DNA of 64,000 bases, taken from Symsagittifera roscoffensis. Its lineage: Eukaryota; Xenacoelomorpha; Acoela; Convolutidae. Positions 52,892-63,190 of the stretch are shown here, piece after piece. A model generated the notes under the pieces. The model did no database searches. It saw only the letters and a program-made list of their open reading frames with translations, and was not told where the DNA came from. How positions within the stretch are numbered: position 1 is the stretch's first letter; every line of letters begins with the position of its first letter. The stretch is from positions 43,449,095-43,513,094 of the forward strand of contig NC_087071.1 of the NCBI RefSeq assembly GCF_963678635.1, given 5' to 3'. Position numbers and translations under genes: made by a program.

Positions 52892-54702
52892 TTAATCTTC
52901 TGGGAAAAAGCCGTGGGGGAAGATGTCGTGTATCATATCTGATGTTGTTAGTAATTTGGCTAGTATGCGTATGATGTTTTTAGTTTGTAGCAGTGGCCAA
53001 AGCAATTGAATTGCTTTAATGGTTTTTAGTTCTTCAGTGCCTACTGCAAACTCGTAAGGTGTGTTTTGAATGAGGTTATATATTTTATGATTGTATTTAG
53101 TATTGAGAATGATTTCTAATATTAGTATTTCAATAGGCTGGATAAATTCATGCGGGATAAGGAAGGGCCTGGATTCTTTGGCATTAAGGGTCTTCGTGAT
53201 GGGACAAAATATATACATTTGGGTAACTGGGTCATATTTGCGGAGGATGCCGTGGAGGTTAGTATCTTTGATGCAATTTGTAAAATTGAGGAAAAATGGT
53301 GACGTGTACTTTGAGTTAAGAAACTGAAAACGATGGTGAGGTTGTCTTGATGGGGTATGCAAATCAAAATGATTTTGTATAAAACGATAGTATGTATATG
53401 TGTGGGTTTGTTTAGTGCGTAACATAATATCGTGGGAACAGTGCAAATCGCGTTCATGTGGTGAAAGAAAGTGAAAGGTTAGTGAAAATAACTGAAATTT
53501 GTCATGGAAACTTTCGTAAGCTTGAATATCAGCTAGTGATTCTGAAATGATGTGATCATACTTTCTATCAAAAACATTAAGTGTGAATACGTATGATGTT
53601 TTGATAATAAATTTTTCTGTTAGTTGCGGGATAGCGAAGCGGTCTTCATATAAAAATTGGTCTTGATTAGGTCGGATGATATTATGGTCGTAATATTCTA
53701 TTGTAAATTCGTTAGCTCGGGGTGCAGTGAATGTTTTTAGTAAATTTTTATATCCTATGTAAGTAAATTGTCGAGGTGTTAGTGTTGTAGTGAGTCTATA
53801 TAAAATGTCTTTATTCTTTTCTATGTTGTCATGAGTATTAGTTAGTGGTAGGCAAAGGGGTTAGTAAAATGATAATAAGCTGTCCAATGAAGTGTTGGCA
53901 TTAAAACATGTTCATCTACAAAACTACGTGTGTCATTAGTATCGTTAGGTGTGTTGAATGTATATTGTGGAAATGAGGGTAAGGTGATTGCAAGGAAATG
54001 TTTCGTGTTTGTGTGTTTCGGGTGATTAATATATTCGCAGGCTGTTCCGGGTTTGGTCGGGAATGGGTGATTCGGGAATTTTTGTTTAAAAGTTCGATAC
54101 GCTCGGTGAGTGCTACTAGGTGTTTCGGTGGATGTGGATGATTGTGTGAATGATGCAGTGTAAGCTGAGGAGGGTGTAGGAGTAGGTGAGTTTGAGGATT
54201 CTATTGTGGATGATAGTTGATGTATTGTAAGGGTGTTAGGGTGTATTAACTGTTGTTGTAGGGTAATAAAATTATCGAGTTCCCTGGAAATTTGGGGGGT
54301 ATCTGGGGAATTATTATATGATCTGTCGGAATGAAGTGGAGAATAGGTTGGGGTCACTTGCGAGGCATAAGAAGGAGTGGAAACGGATGGGAGTGAATGA
54401 TTTGTTGGAATTGGTAGAAAAGGGGGTTTTGAAAAAACTGAGGAGATGGTCTGAGTATAATTTGATGGAGATGGTTCGGAGTCTGCAAATTCGTCAGGGG
54501 TTTCTACATTAGGGTTATTAAATTGTGAGATAGAGTATAAAACTGAAATATCTGAGTTAGTATCAGAATTCGTGCTTGATGATATATTCATAATCGGAAA
54601 ATCGGGTGGTGGGAAAGCAAAAAGTGGGATTATTGGGATTTGAGTTTGGAGGTTGGCTGGGTGGGAGTTTGAGCGATGTAGGGATCCAAATTGTCGGCTC
54701 AT
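52892..54702 (-). CDS. Extra ORF 3' of env, about 600 codons with one frameshift
   Basis: The first part (54702-53842, 286 codons) is Ser/Thr/Pro-rich and disordered, ending in a more folded segment (YRTFKQKFPNHPFPTKPGT, HVLMPTLHWTAYYHF). From about 53860 a second frame takes over and stays open to the stop at 52892 (IEYYDHNIIRPNQDQFLYE, KFIIKTSYVFTLNVFDRKY, EFIQPIEILILEIILNT, FAVGTEELKTIKAIQLLWP). No similarity to gag, pol or env families was recognised. It starts 7 bp after, and in the same frame as, the amber stop of the envelope tail, so readthrough or a mutated stop is possible. A capsid-like or regulatory role cannot be decided. Confidence 0.5.
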
Positions 54703-54708
54703 CGTGGG

Positions 54709-55260
54709 CTAAAAAAAATGATTATTTTGAGACTGAAAAGTGGTGGTGTGGGATTGTTCTATAATTTTTTCGTATGTTTTATCATTTTGTGGATTATGTG
54801 TCATTATATTTTGGATGGGGCTTAGTGGTAAATTTGGTCTAGAATTTGGATTATTTGTGATTGCTAGGTGTCGGAAATTACGGGGAACTAATGATAATGA
54901 ATGGTTTTGTGGTAGGGGTGGCAACTGTGGTGCGGTAGGTGTTGTCTCTATACTATTGTGTTCTTCGTCGTAAGTGTTCTGTCTTGTGGATATTTTCGTG
55001 TTATATTCTTTTATTTGTGCATCAAGAAGTATTTTGTTTATTGATGATGAAAAAATTCCAAAAAATCCTGCAAACAGTATGCGTGCTACACTTGCTTGTA
55101 TGTTTACTTGTGTGTGTATAGCGCATCTGTTATATATTCCTTTTAAAAGTGAGAAAAGAAATCCTATAAAGTTAAACATTGCGTATAAGATAGTTAATTT
55201 TTCTAAGATGTAATAGGGCCATCCTAGAAAAGCTAGAATTTCGTTTTTTTAGGGTGACAA
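54709..55260 (-). CDS. Envelope C-terminal part: membrane anchor and Pro-rich tail
   Basis: The frame is open from about 55260 (WPYYILEKLTILYAMF) and has a hydrophobic segment (MFNFIGFLFSLLKGIYN, then ARILFAGFFGIFSSSIN), followed by a hydrophilic Pro/Thr/Asn-rich tail ending at TAG (54709). This fits the transmembrane anchor and cytoplasmic tail of the env just upstream. It is linked to the ectodomain through short shifted frames between 55260 and 55446. Confidence 0.5.
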
Positions 55261-55445
55261 AACTGAAAATATTTATAGGTGAAATATCCTGTGGTCTGTA
55301 TTTTTCACCGTTTAAATATATGTAGTCTTTATGTCTTTAAAATATCCGCTATAATCTTGTGTATAAATATCTGCAAATCATGCGGTTTCGGCAAGTTTTC
55401 TTAAATTCTGGTCAATTGACTGTCTTTGTATAGTGTCCATTTGTG

Positions 55446-56027
55446 TTAATAATTCTTGAAATTGTTGTGTTCTAATGTGATGTTGGATATCTGATTTAGT
55501 TGCAAATCAATATTTGGATTACGAGCAATAGCTCTGATGCTTTCGGGTGAAAATTTTTTGAGTGATTGCATTAACGTAGGGTATGGTGTAAGGAGATAGT
55601 ATTTATCTTCATCAGGATTCAATTGTACTACATTGTGGCTATTTTTTGATCCACATGGGACTGCGGTATCCCAAAAATATGTTCGTCTTGAAAGTGTGTC
55701 GACAAAATGTACTTTATTTTTATAGAATATAGGGATTCTTTTATAACAACGTTTATCTTCAAAAACATATAGTGGTGATACTTTTTTGGTACAAGTATAA
55801 AACCATAAAATATTTCCTTCGTAGTCTAGTAAATTTGATCTTTTTCCTGACAATAAGTATCCTGCGTAGGGTATTTTTAGTACTGCTAGTGCGAGTGATT
55901 GTAGGATTTGTGTTCTTTCCAATTCGCATAATTGGTGAAGTGTTTCAAATTTGGAGAGTGACATTTCTTCTAACTTCATATCTAAGTGAATATCGTAATG
56001 AATATTACCGAAATAGGTGTTATTCAT
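55446..56027 (-). pseudogene. Envelope ectodomain segment, left duplicate
   Basis: A 193-codon intact frame with features of the class III (gB-like) glycoproteins known from chuviruses and some LTR-element envs: a heptad-like helix around LCELERTQILQSLALAVL, GYLLSGKRSNLLDYEG, then a Cys cluster (FYTCTK, DKRCYKRIPIFYKN) and VHFVDTLSRRTYFWDT before PCGSKNS. The assignment rests on motif order and is moderately confident. In infectious relatives such proteins mediate membrane fusion. Beyond the duplication boundary at about 55498 this copy continues with a short unique end (SNITLEHNN). Confidence 0.55.
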
Positions 56028-57099
56028 TAGTGATAGTTCTTGTAAACGTGTACTTCTACTGTCATGTGGCTTTAGTTTTCCACCAGGTTGACCTTGCTTT
56101 TTTGAAAGTTAACTGGTATGTATGATGTTCCTTCATTTAGAGGGTGACCTGTGGCATAATGTCAAATTTTATTTTTCCAGTGGTCATGTCGAAACCTTTT
56201 CAGAACAAGTATTTCAGAATATTGCGTTTTATAAAGTGGATTTCTGTACTTGCATGCAATTTCAGTTTCTTGATATATTTGGAAACGTGTTAATTTTTTT
56301 CTATATCATGAATATTTCTAAAATCATTACTTTGTTTTCGGGATGGGTTTACTTGTTCGTATGGAATTGATTCTATAAAATATTTTTCATGAAATTTTAT
56401 CATTCGAGCGTGTATTTTTACTACTTGAAATGTTGTGCATGTATCTTCGGGAAACCAAACAATTGTTGCTTGTGTCCGTGCTGTAGGGTCACAATAACCT
56501 TGATCAATTTTGCAAGGTAATCTAATTCCTTGATAGATCATTGTGTTAAATGATAGATCTCGTGTGATTTGTACTTTTTCGAATTGTAATTTCCAATCGA
56601 AAAACATTATTTCTTGATACCCTTTATTTTTTGTGTCTGCTTTGCAGTTTGAGGGGTCATTTATTCCAATGTGTGGTATCCAGTGTTTATCATGTATGTC
56701 ATAAGTTAACCTTCCGTGTGCGCCGTTGTATGGGTACTTTTCGTCTAGTTTTATTTGTCCTTGATATCTTTCAAGCTGTGCTTGGTGTACAGAATCGGCA
56801 AAACTTGGAAATTTACTATTTTCCTGTCTGTGTTTCTATTTCTTGTGATTTTTAGTCTGATTAGTTCGTTTTTACATTCATCGGGATTTAGATGTAAAAG
56901 TCGTCCTATATTCCTTTGATAGATTGATTTGTGATCAAGTCGGTTCTTATTTTCGTTGGAAAATGTGAACAGTGTACTTTCTTTTCGGAAAATGTTGCTG
57001 TGAATTTATATCCTGTGACTGTTGTTGCTCGGGTTTTTGAATACAGTGTTGCTATTACATTTGTAGTTTCTATAGCTTGTGGTTCTGTTTCGCAAATCA
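55498..57099. repeat. 1602-bp tandem duplication within env, left copy
   Basis: Sequence from agttgcaaatcaatat to ctgtttcgca is repeated at 57100-58701 with no difference that I could find by eye. The junction reads ctgtttcgcaaatcaag followed by ttgcaaatcaat, suggesting microhomology (caaatcaa). Confidence 0.9.
56290..56607 (-). pseudogene. Envelope middle segment, left duplicate
   Basis: A 105-codon frame containing YQGIRLPCKIDQGYCDPTA and IVWFPEDTCTTFQVVKIHA, with paired cysteines as expected for the central ectodomain of the same envelope. It ends at a stop. The next piece downstream is in other frames, so the gene is interrupted at about 56290-56030. Confidence 0.5.
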
Positions 57100-57629
57100 A
57101 GTTGCAAATCAATATTTGGATTACGAGCAATAGCTCTGATGCTTTCGGGTGAAAATTTTTTGAGTGATTGCATTAACGTAGGGTATGGTGTAAGGAGATA
57201 GTATTTATCTTCATCAGGATTCAATTGTACTACATTGTGGCTATTTTTTGATCCACATGGGACTGCGGTATCCCAAAAATATGTTCGTCTTGAAAGTGTG
57301 TCGACAAAATGTACTTTATTTTTATAGAATATAGGGATTCTTTTATAACAACGTTTATCTTCAAAAACATATAGTGGTGATACTTTTTTGGTACAAGTAT
57401 AAAACCATAAAATATTTCCTTCGTAGTCTAGTAAATTTGATCTTTTTCCTGACAATAAGTATCCTGCGTAGGGTATTTTTAGTACTGCTAGTGCGAGTGA
57501 TTGTAGGATTTGTGTTCTTTCCAATTCGCATAATTGGTGAAGTGTTTCAAATTTGGAGAGTGACATTTCTTCTAACTTCATATCTAAGTGAATATCGTAA
57601 TGAATATTACCGAAATAGGTGTTATTCAT
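57006..57629 (-). pseudogene. Envelope ectodomain segment, right duplicate
   Basis: Same 175 codons as 55446-56027, then at the duplication junction it runs into N-terminal env sequence (LRNRTTSYRNYKCNSN) in a different frame. The junction frame is an artefact of the duplication and not a functional protein. Confidence 0.6.
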
Positions 57630-58701
57630 TAGTGATAGTTCTTGTAAACGTGTACTTCTACTGTCATGTGGCTTTAGTTTTCCACCAGGTTGACCTTGCT
57701 TTTTTGAAAGTTAACTGGTATGTATGATGTTCCTTCATTTAGAGGGTGACCTGTGGCATAATGTCAAATTTTATTTTTCCAGTGGTCATGTCGAAACCTT
57801 TTCAGAACAAGTATTTCAGAATATTGCGTTTTATAAAGTGGATTTCTGTACTTGCATGCAATTTCAGTTTCTTGATATATTTGGAAACGTGTTAATTTTT
57901 TTCTATATCATGAATATTTCTAAAATCATTACTTTGTTTTCGGGATGGGTTTACTTGTTCGTATGGAATTGATTCTATAAAATATTTTTCATGAAATTTT
58001 ATCATTCGAGCGTGTATTTTTACTACTTGAAATGTTGTGCATGTATCTTCGGGAAACCAAACAATTGTTGCTTGTGTCCGTGCTGTAGGGTCACAATAAC
58101 CTTGATCAATTTTGCAAGGTAATCTAATTCCTTGATAGATCATTGTGTTAAATGATAGATCTCGTGTGATTTGTACTTTTTCGAATTGTAATTTCCAATC
58201 GAAAAACATTATTTCTTGATACCCTTTATTTTTTGTGTCTGCTTTGCAGTTTGAGGGGTCATTTATTCCAATGTGTGGTATCCAGTGTTTATCATGTATG
58301 TCATAAGTTAACCTTCCGTGTGCGCCGTTGTATGGGTACTTTTCGTCTAGTTTTATTTGTCCTTGATATCTTTCAAGCTGTGCTTGGTGTACAGAATCGG
58401 CAAAACTTGGAAATTTACTATTTTCCTGTCTGTGTTTCTATTTCTTGTGATTTTTAGTCTGATTAGTTCGTTTTTACATTCATCGGGATTTAGATGTAAA
58501 AGTCGTCCTATATTCCTTTGATAGATTGATTTGTGATCAAGTCGGTTCTTATTTTCGTTGGAAAATGTGAACAGTGTACTTTCTTTTCGGAAAATGTTGC
58601 TGTGAATTTATATCCTGTGACTGTTGTTGCTCGGGTTTTTGAATACAGTGTTGCTATTACATTTGTAGTTTCTATAGCTTGTGGTTCTGTTTCGCATTGT
58701 G
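57100..58701. repeat. 1602-bp tandem duplication within env, right copy
   Basis: Counterpart of 55498-57099. Its right side (58690 on) continues into the unique N-terminal env sequence, its left side into the other copy. Confidence 0.9.
57892..58209 (-). pseudogene. Envelope middle segment, right duplicate
   Basis: Identical to 56290-56607. The upstream frame stays open from about 58370 (KLDEKYPYNGAHGRLTYD, KHWIPHIGINDPSNC), so the real open stretch is about 160 codons in this copy. Confidence 0.5.
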
Positions 58702-58870
58702 ATACTTGATTTATTGCATATTTGTGTAGTGTTTTTTGTTCGTTTTCTTCACAATCGTAGCGTGTTACTAATAAATCCTGGGGTCCTGTGCGAGGAGAAG
58801 GATTTGTGTTCTGTTCGGAAAATATTAGAAAAAACATGTGTTGAAATGTTAATATTTTTAGAATATACAT
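58508..58870 (-). pseudogene. Envelope N-terminal segment with signal-peptide-like start
   Basis: A 120-codon frame. It begins with a hydrophobic stretch (ILTFQHMFFLIFSEQ) that could be a signal peptide, followed by RYDCEENEQKTLHKYAINQ and a Cys, then KVHCSHFPTK. A short D-C near the start and spaced cysteines are typical for chuvirus-type glycoproteins and related retroelement envs. It is cut by a stop at 58508; the following sense (HLNPDECKNELIRLKI) is in the next frame. Confidence 0.55.
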
Positions 58871-59326
58871 GTGTATGATAATCCTGAGTATGCGTTATAA
58901 AATGTGATGTAACCAATAGTGTTTTTGGTATATCTATTGTATTTATATATTACTTCAGTTGTTATAAATGGTGGTGGTAGCGATTGAGCTGTTATATTTG
59001 GTGAATTTAATGGTTAGGGATGTTGAACAATATTATTAAGTTTGATCGTGATTTCGAGCTTCAATTGGAGACTATTTTGTTGAAGTATTTGAATATTGTG
59101 GTCACGAATATCTTCATGGATACCTTCTTGATTGTCTATATTGTAGTCTGTTGAGTGCCCAACTGTGGAGTCGGTTACTTTCTTGATGTTGTCCAAATAA
59201 TGGTGGGGGTGCTACGAATGTGTTCCAATCTAATCGTAAAGGGATATTTGTTGATGATTGTTCGCGATATCTAGCTTCGAGGTTATTTGGAAAATTTAAA
59301 GAGAAAAGCGTCGGTGAAATTTGACT
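58871..59326 (-). other. Stretch between env start and upstream ORF
   Basis: Only short frames (for example 59196-59014, Asp/Asn/Ile-rich). An env splice acceptor might lie here as in errantiviruses, but I could not pick one. Nothing else to report. Confidence 0.4.
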
Positions 59327-59968
59327 TTATGATGGTGTTGATGGTAGTGATAATGTTTTTGGTAGTGATGATAGTGTTGTATCCGTAGAAATATCTATTG
59401 GGTCGTTTACTATGTTTGGTTCACCTTGTGTATATGAGTGTGTTGTCCAATACGGTAGTCGTGTTGTGGGATTGGGGGGGTTAAAGGGGTTTTCACGTAT
59501 TTGTTCAGATGTTGGTGTTGAACCTAAGTAATCTGAGGGTATACTTGAGGTGCTACGTTGTGAAAGGCGTGGGTGAGTTTCTGGTAATGTACTATTTGGG
59601 TTTTCTGAAGTAGTTGGTGTTGGTGATTGGGGTATATCAAAATGAACTCTAGGGGTTTGAAAACTTTTGTTTCGTCGTGGACGTAAAATTTGTCTATTTT
59701 TTTCAACTCTATGTTGGTTTTGACAAATGTTTCTTATTCTACTCAATTCTTGTGGTAATGTGGGGTACAAGTTATATGTTGGTTCACTTAGGGGTGCCTG
59801 TCGCTGAACTGGTTCTAATGGTTCGGATAAGCGAGCGTGTCGTTCTCCAAAAGTGTATGGATTATCTTGGAAAGAAATTCGTGTGGATGTTTGGGGTTTT
59901 GGGTAGTTGTAGGTATTATTGGGTTTTCTTGGGATGATGTCGGTGAAAACCGATTTTGTGATTGTTGG
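59327..59968 (-). CDS. Unrecognised Pro/Ser/Thr-rich ORF between pol and env
   Basis: The frame is open from about 59968 to 59327 (about 213 codons; first Met near 59770). It is basic and Pro-rich: NTYNYPKPQTSTRISFQDN, GERHARLSEPLEPVQRQAP, NRQILRPRRNKSFQTPR, then a Ser/Thr/Pro tail. It could be a pol C-terminal extension, part of an accessory gene or an env leader. No domain was recognised. Confidence 0.4.
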   Translation of the reverse strand, partial: PTITKSVFTDIIPRKPNNTYNYPKPQTSTRISFQDNPYTFGERHARLSEPLEPVQRQAPLSEPTYNLYPTLPQELSRIRNICQNQHRVEKNRQILRPRRNKSFQTPRVHFDIPQSPTPTTSENPNSTLPETHPRLSQRSTSSIPSDYLGSTPTSEQIRENPFNPPNPTTRLPYWTTHSYTQGEPNIVNDPIDISTDTTLSSLPKTLSLPSTPS

Positions 59969-60429
59969 TTAGCAATTTTTGAAAGTTTTCTGATTAATTT
60001 TTTCTAGTGTGAAGATTTATGTTTATTGTAGTATTCTTCAATGAAACGAATTAAAAGGATTGTTGCTAAGGCGAATGTGATTATTGACATTTTTTGCACA
60101 TTTGCTCATTGTCAGTATTTGGGATGATAAAAATATGATGAAGATTACAAATAGTAAAAAAATATCTGTTCTACTAAAAATTGTTCGTATCATTTAAATA
60201 GACTTTGGATTATCGTACCTGTGAATATGATCAATGATTTGCGAAAGTGGGAGATATAATTCAAATAGGGAGTAGAAAATTAAAAAAAAAAGTTGCAAAA
60301 AATTATTAAATTGATTATAAAAGCTTCAAAAATATCAAATAGAAATATGAACAAAAGTTTGAATAGTATGAAAAAGTTTATTAAAAGATTTAAAATAGTA
60401 TTTTTAAAGATGTTGACTGATCGAGAGAA
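59969..60429 (-). other. AT-rich stretch with no supported gene
   Basis: Short frames only. It contains one cagtatttgggatgat motif like the repeats at 560-690 and 3355-3482. Confidence 0.4.
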
Positions 60430-60680
60430 GAGAATTTAAGAAATGATTTCTTTGTCGAATATTTTTTGTAGTTTGAGGCGAGATTCAAGTGTGGTCGAGT
60501 TTTTTATTGATTTTTTGACAAGTGGGTTGAGTTTTGTGAAAAGTTGTTGGGGGCAAATTTTATGGTGTTTGGGAGGTCTTCTTTGCTTTATTTTTATTTG
60601 CCGGGTGATCTGGGGTATTTTAAGATATTTGTATTTTAGGCCAAATGAATATGGTCCTTTTTTACTTTAGGCTAATTTAC
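60430..60680 (-). CDS. Basic open frame downstream of pol, unrecognised
   Basis: Without a start codon, a frame of about 78 codons is open (KKGPYSFGLKYKYLKIPQI, KQRRPPKHHKICPQQLF, LESRLKLQKIFDKEI) and ends in TAA near 60438. Basic composition fits a nucleic-acid-binding tail. The overlapping plus frame (60443-60670) looks membrane-like only because it is the complement of this basic stretch. Confidence 0.3.
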
Positions 60681-61135
60681 CATTTTTGGTTGGAGGGTTT
60701 TTGAGGTCTGAGTTGGGAAAATATTGTTGATCTTTGCGTTATTAGATAGGGGAGGGTTATAATATTATGGTGGTATTTATTTTAGTTGTCAATTTTTTTG
60801 CTTATTTTTGACCTGGAGGTTGTAAAGTTATAGTTATAGATATGCCTGGAGTTTAATATCTTTCGGCTAATAGGTTGATGTTAGAGATATAGACGGTGAC
60901 GGATTTAAGTGAATCCTATTGGCTGAATCTGAACTAGAATTGTCGCGTGTTTGTCAGCATGTTATTTAAAAAAATGAAAGTTCAAATTATCCAGAGGGGC
61001 AAAAATTAATTATTGCAAAATTAAAGTTGTTTTTGAAATTCAACTTTTTTTAATATTTTAGATTGTGGGAAGAATGTTTTGTAGTTTTACGTGGTTGATT
61101 TCTAAGTCGTGATGATTCTCTATGTTTTAATTTTT
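60681..61135 (-). other. Non-coding or degraded stretch after pol
   Basis: No frame above background. Nothing recognisable. Confidence 0.4.
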
Positions 61136-61558
61136 CTACTTGTTCTTGTGGTAGAATTTTTTTTCTATCATTTTCCTATTTTTCCTTTCTTTTTGAGGTA
61201 TTATTGGGTCTGGCGTTTTTGTATTGTTCTGAGTTGTGGTTTGTTTTTGATTTTGTTTTTCATGATGAACGTTGTGTTGTTCATTTTTTTCTTTTTCTTT
61301 ATGTGAATGATTTTGAATAACTTTTGAACCTGTGAAAGAATATAATCGAGTTAATTCGTGTAGCGCGTATTCTTTTGGGTAGTAGGGCAATAGATTGTTA
61401 CGATGTTGAACAATTTTCTTTTTAAATGAATCTGTGAGTTTATACGTTACGTCAGTGGGTTTAGCAATTATTTGGTATGGTCCTTTTCGAAGGGGTTGTA
61501 ATTTTTTAGAGATTCCTTTTTGTGTATTAAAGTTAGGTATGAAAATAAAATGTTCCAA
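61136..61558 (-). CDS. Integrase C-terminal GPY-like domain and basic tail of pol
   Basis: A 140-codon frame. RKGPYQIIAKPTDVTYKL with KKIVQHRNNLLPYYP is the GPY/F-type C-terminal integrase module that follows the catalytic core in Ty3/gypsy elements. The rest is a Lys/Asn/Gln-rich tail to a stop at 61136. It begins near 61558 in a frame shifted by one from the upstream segment (61754-61533), which overlaps it. Confidence 0.75.
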   Translation of the reverse strand: MEHFIFIPNFNTQKGISKKLQPLRKGPYQIIAKPTDVTYKLTDSFKKKIVQHRNNLLPYYPKEYALHELTRLYSFTGSKVIQNHSHKEKEKNEQHNVHHEKQNQKQTTTQNNTKTPDPIIPQKERKNRKMIEKKFYHKNK

Positions 61559-62009
61559 TTTTTAAATCTGTGGCTGGTGTAAAGCGTGAATTAATTTGGT
61601 CGTTAATATTTTGCCTTTGTAACAATTTCTTTGTTACTTTTTGGTAATTTTCATTGTGTTTTTTATCTCTATTTAAAATCCATTCGGTGTGTGTGCCGGA
61701 GGCTAATTTAGGAATTTGTGGGTGATGAAAATGATCTTCATGATGTGTGTGCAAAAGTAGGTTTTAACAAATTGAGTCTTTATTTGGTTGGCAATAACCT
61801 TGTGCATTTTTATGGGAATTTGCTGAAAACATAATTGGCTTACGTGGCTTTTGATTAAAAACCATTTCGTATGGTGACATTCCTAAAGTTGTCGTGATTT
61901 GTGAATTGTATGCTAAGGGAAATATTTTTACATCTGCTGACCATTCTGTGTATTTTGTATCATTTCCATTTATGATACATCGGAGATATTTTTGTAGTGA
62001 ACGGTTCAT
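61533..62009 (-). pseudogene. Integrase core, C-terminal part, in two frames
   Basis: 62009-61764 reads MNRSLQKYLRCIINGNDTK, then FPLAYNSQITTTLGMSPYE (a PYEMVF motif typical after the catalytic Glu helix). 61754-61533 continues with a hydrophilic helix (ATDLKIGTFYF) before the GPY module. The catalytic Glu lies just upstream in GLVEG, in the adjoining frame. A frame change near 61760 separates the two pieces. Confidence 0.7.
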
Positions 62010-62017
62010 ACCTTCGA

Positions 62018-62293
62018 CTAAACCGTTTGTCCAAGGTGCATGAGATGTTCGTGGTTTTTGTGTTTGATGTTATATAAGTGGCATAGTGTGATGATTTCAT
62101 TATTTATGAATTCTGTACCGTTGTCTGTAACTAAGATTTCGTGTAGTCCGAATTTAGCTATCCAATGTTCATAAAGCTTCGTGTAGGCATAATAAGCATT
62201 ACAATGTGGTACTGGGTTAAGTGCTACATAATGTGTAAATGCGTCAACAAGGACCATAACGTAGGAATTTCCTTCAGAGGATGGTGAAATTGG
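62018..62293 (-). pseudogene. Integrase catalytic core, N-terminal part
   Basis: Contains the first catalytic Asp in MVLVDAFTHYVAL and the second in LVTDNGTEFINNE, the D,D part of the DD(35)E motif of retroviral-type integrases, which joins element DNA to the host. It runs into a frameshift just after HKNHEHL. Upstream it connects to a short SLYFNHRNS-type linker in the preceding frame. Confidence 0.8.
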
Positions 62294-62806
62294 TCATTTT
62301 GTATCGAGTGAATTGCGATGGTTAAAATATAAACTTTGTCCTTTAAAATCTTGTTTTTGTGCTATTTGTTTTTGATTTGGATAAGGTTTATTTAATTGAC
62401 ATATTTTACAATCAATGCATAATACTTTTATCCAAAATGGTGCATTTGGGAAATAAAATTTTCGTGTAGAGTTTGAGTATGTTTTCTCTGATCCGGAGTG
62501 TCCTTTAGTATTTTGTGTATGTGAGATGTTAAAAGCTATTAATATCATACTTAAAGGAAGACAGGGAACTTTTGAATCCTTTAAATTATATTCTAAAAGA
62601 TCTGTATTTTCATTAATTGCTGTGTTATTAAATTTTCGAAAATATCGGAGAAGTGTTTTATTTCCTAAAATTGTGGTATCTGCTTTTACGGGCTTAGTTT
62701 TGTATTTGTTCCATGATTTTAATTGTCTAATTACTGGGTCGAGATTTTGATATTGTTTTAAGAGTGCAAGTGTAATTTTATCTGTGGGGGAGAAAAATAT
62801 TGTCAA
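62294..62806 (-). CDS. Integrase zinc-binding (HHCC) domain and linker
   Basis: A 170-codon frame. The N-terminal linker (DPVIRQLKSWNKYKTKP) is followed by an HHCC zinc finger: SHTQNTKGHSG for the two His and CIDCKICQLNKPY for the C-x2-C. The order matches 11704-12388, but it is a different element family (little sequence similarity). The frame ends at a stop and the core continues in another frame. Confidence 0.8.
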   Translation of the reverse strand: MTIFFSPTDKITLALLKQYQNLDPVIRQLKSWNKYKTKPVKADTTILGNKTLLRYFRKFNNTAINENTDLLEYNLKDSKVPCLPLSMILIAFNISHTQNTKGHSGSEKTYSNSTRKFYFPNAPFWIKVLCIDCKICQLNKPYPNQKQIAQKQDFKGQSLYFNHRNSLDTK

Positions 62807-63190
62807 TTTCTAGTTTTGATAGGGGAATTGTGTCAAGTGGATCATGGATGTCAAAAACTTGATTTATTGTGTATTTTGAATCATTTGTTTGCGGTCCTGA
62901 TAAATTTATTTGATCGGTTAAATTTTCTTTTTCGATTAATGGAAAAAGGTCCTTTTTGTGCGAATGTTGTTTTATTTTTTTTTTGTTGAGTGTTATTTTT
63001 TATCCATTGTGAGAATGGAATTGGTCTGAAAGTTGATGTTCCTAGTAAATAAACTTCGTAGTGATTGTTTTGGCAATCTAAGTAAAGTGGGAAAAGTTGT
63101 AGATTATTTATCTGTGATTGATCAATGTCAGTTTTTACTGCATATTTGCATTCTAGTCGGGATGATGTTTCATCTTTTGTGAGATAAAAT
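62807..63190 (-). pseudogene. Linker between RNase H and integrase, broken at poly-A
   Basis: From about 63195 a frame reads KFYLTKDETSSRLECKYAV, then NNLQLFPLYLDCQNNHYEV and LGTSTFRPIPFSQWIKN. It then loses its frame at a run of nine or ten A (plus-strand T run at about 62978-62986) and resumes in another (KDLFPLIEKENLTDQINL, VFDIHDPLDTIPLSKLEI). The frame loss at a homopolymer suggests an indel error or slippage mutation. Confidence 0.55.

Noticed and set aside
60443-60670. Membrane-protein-like plus-strand ORF
   Set aside because: It is antisense to a basic minus-strand frame at the pol-env boundary; hydrophobicity arises from complementing Lys codons.
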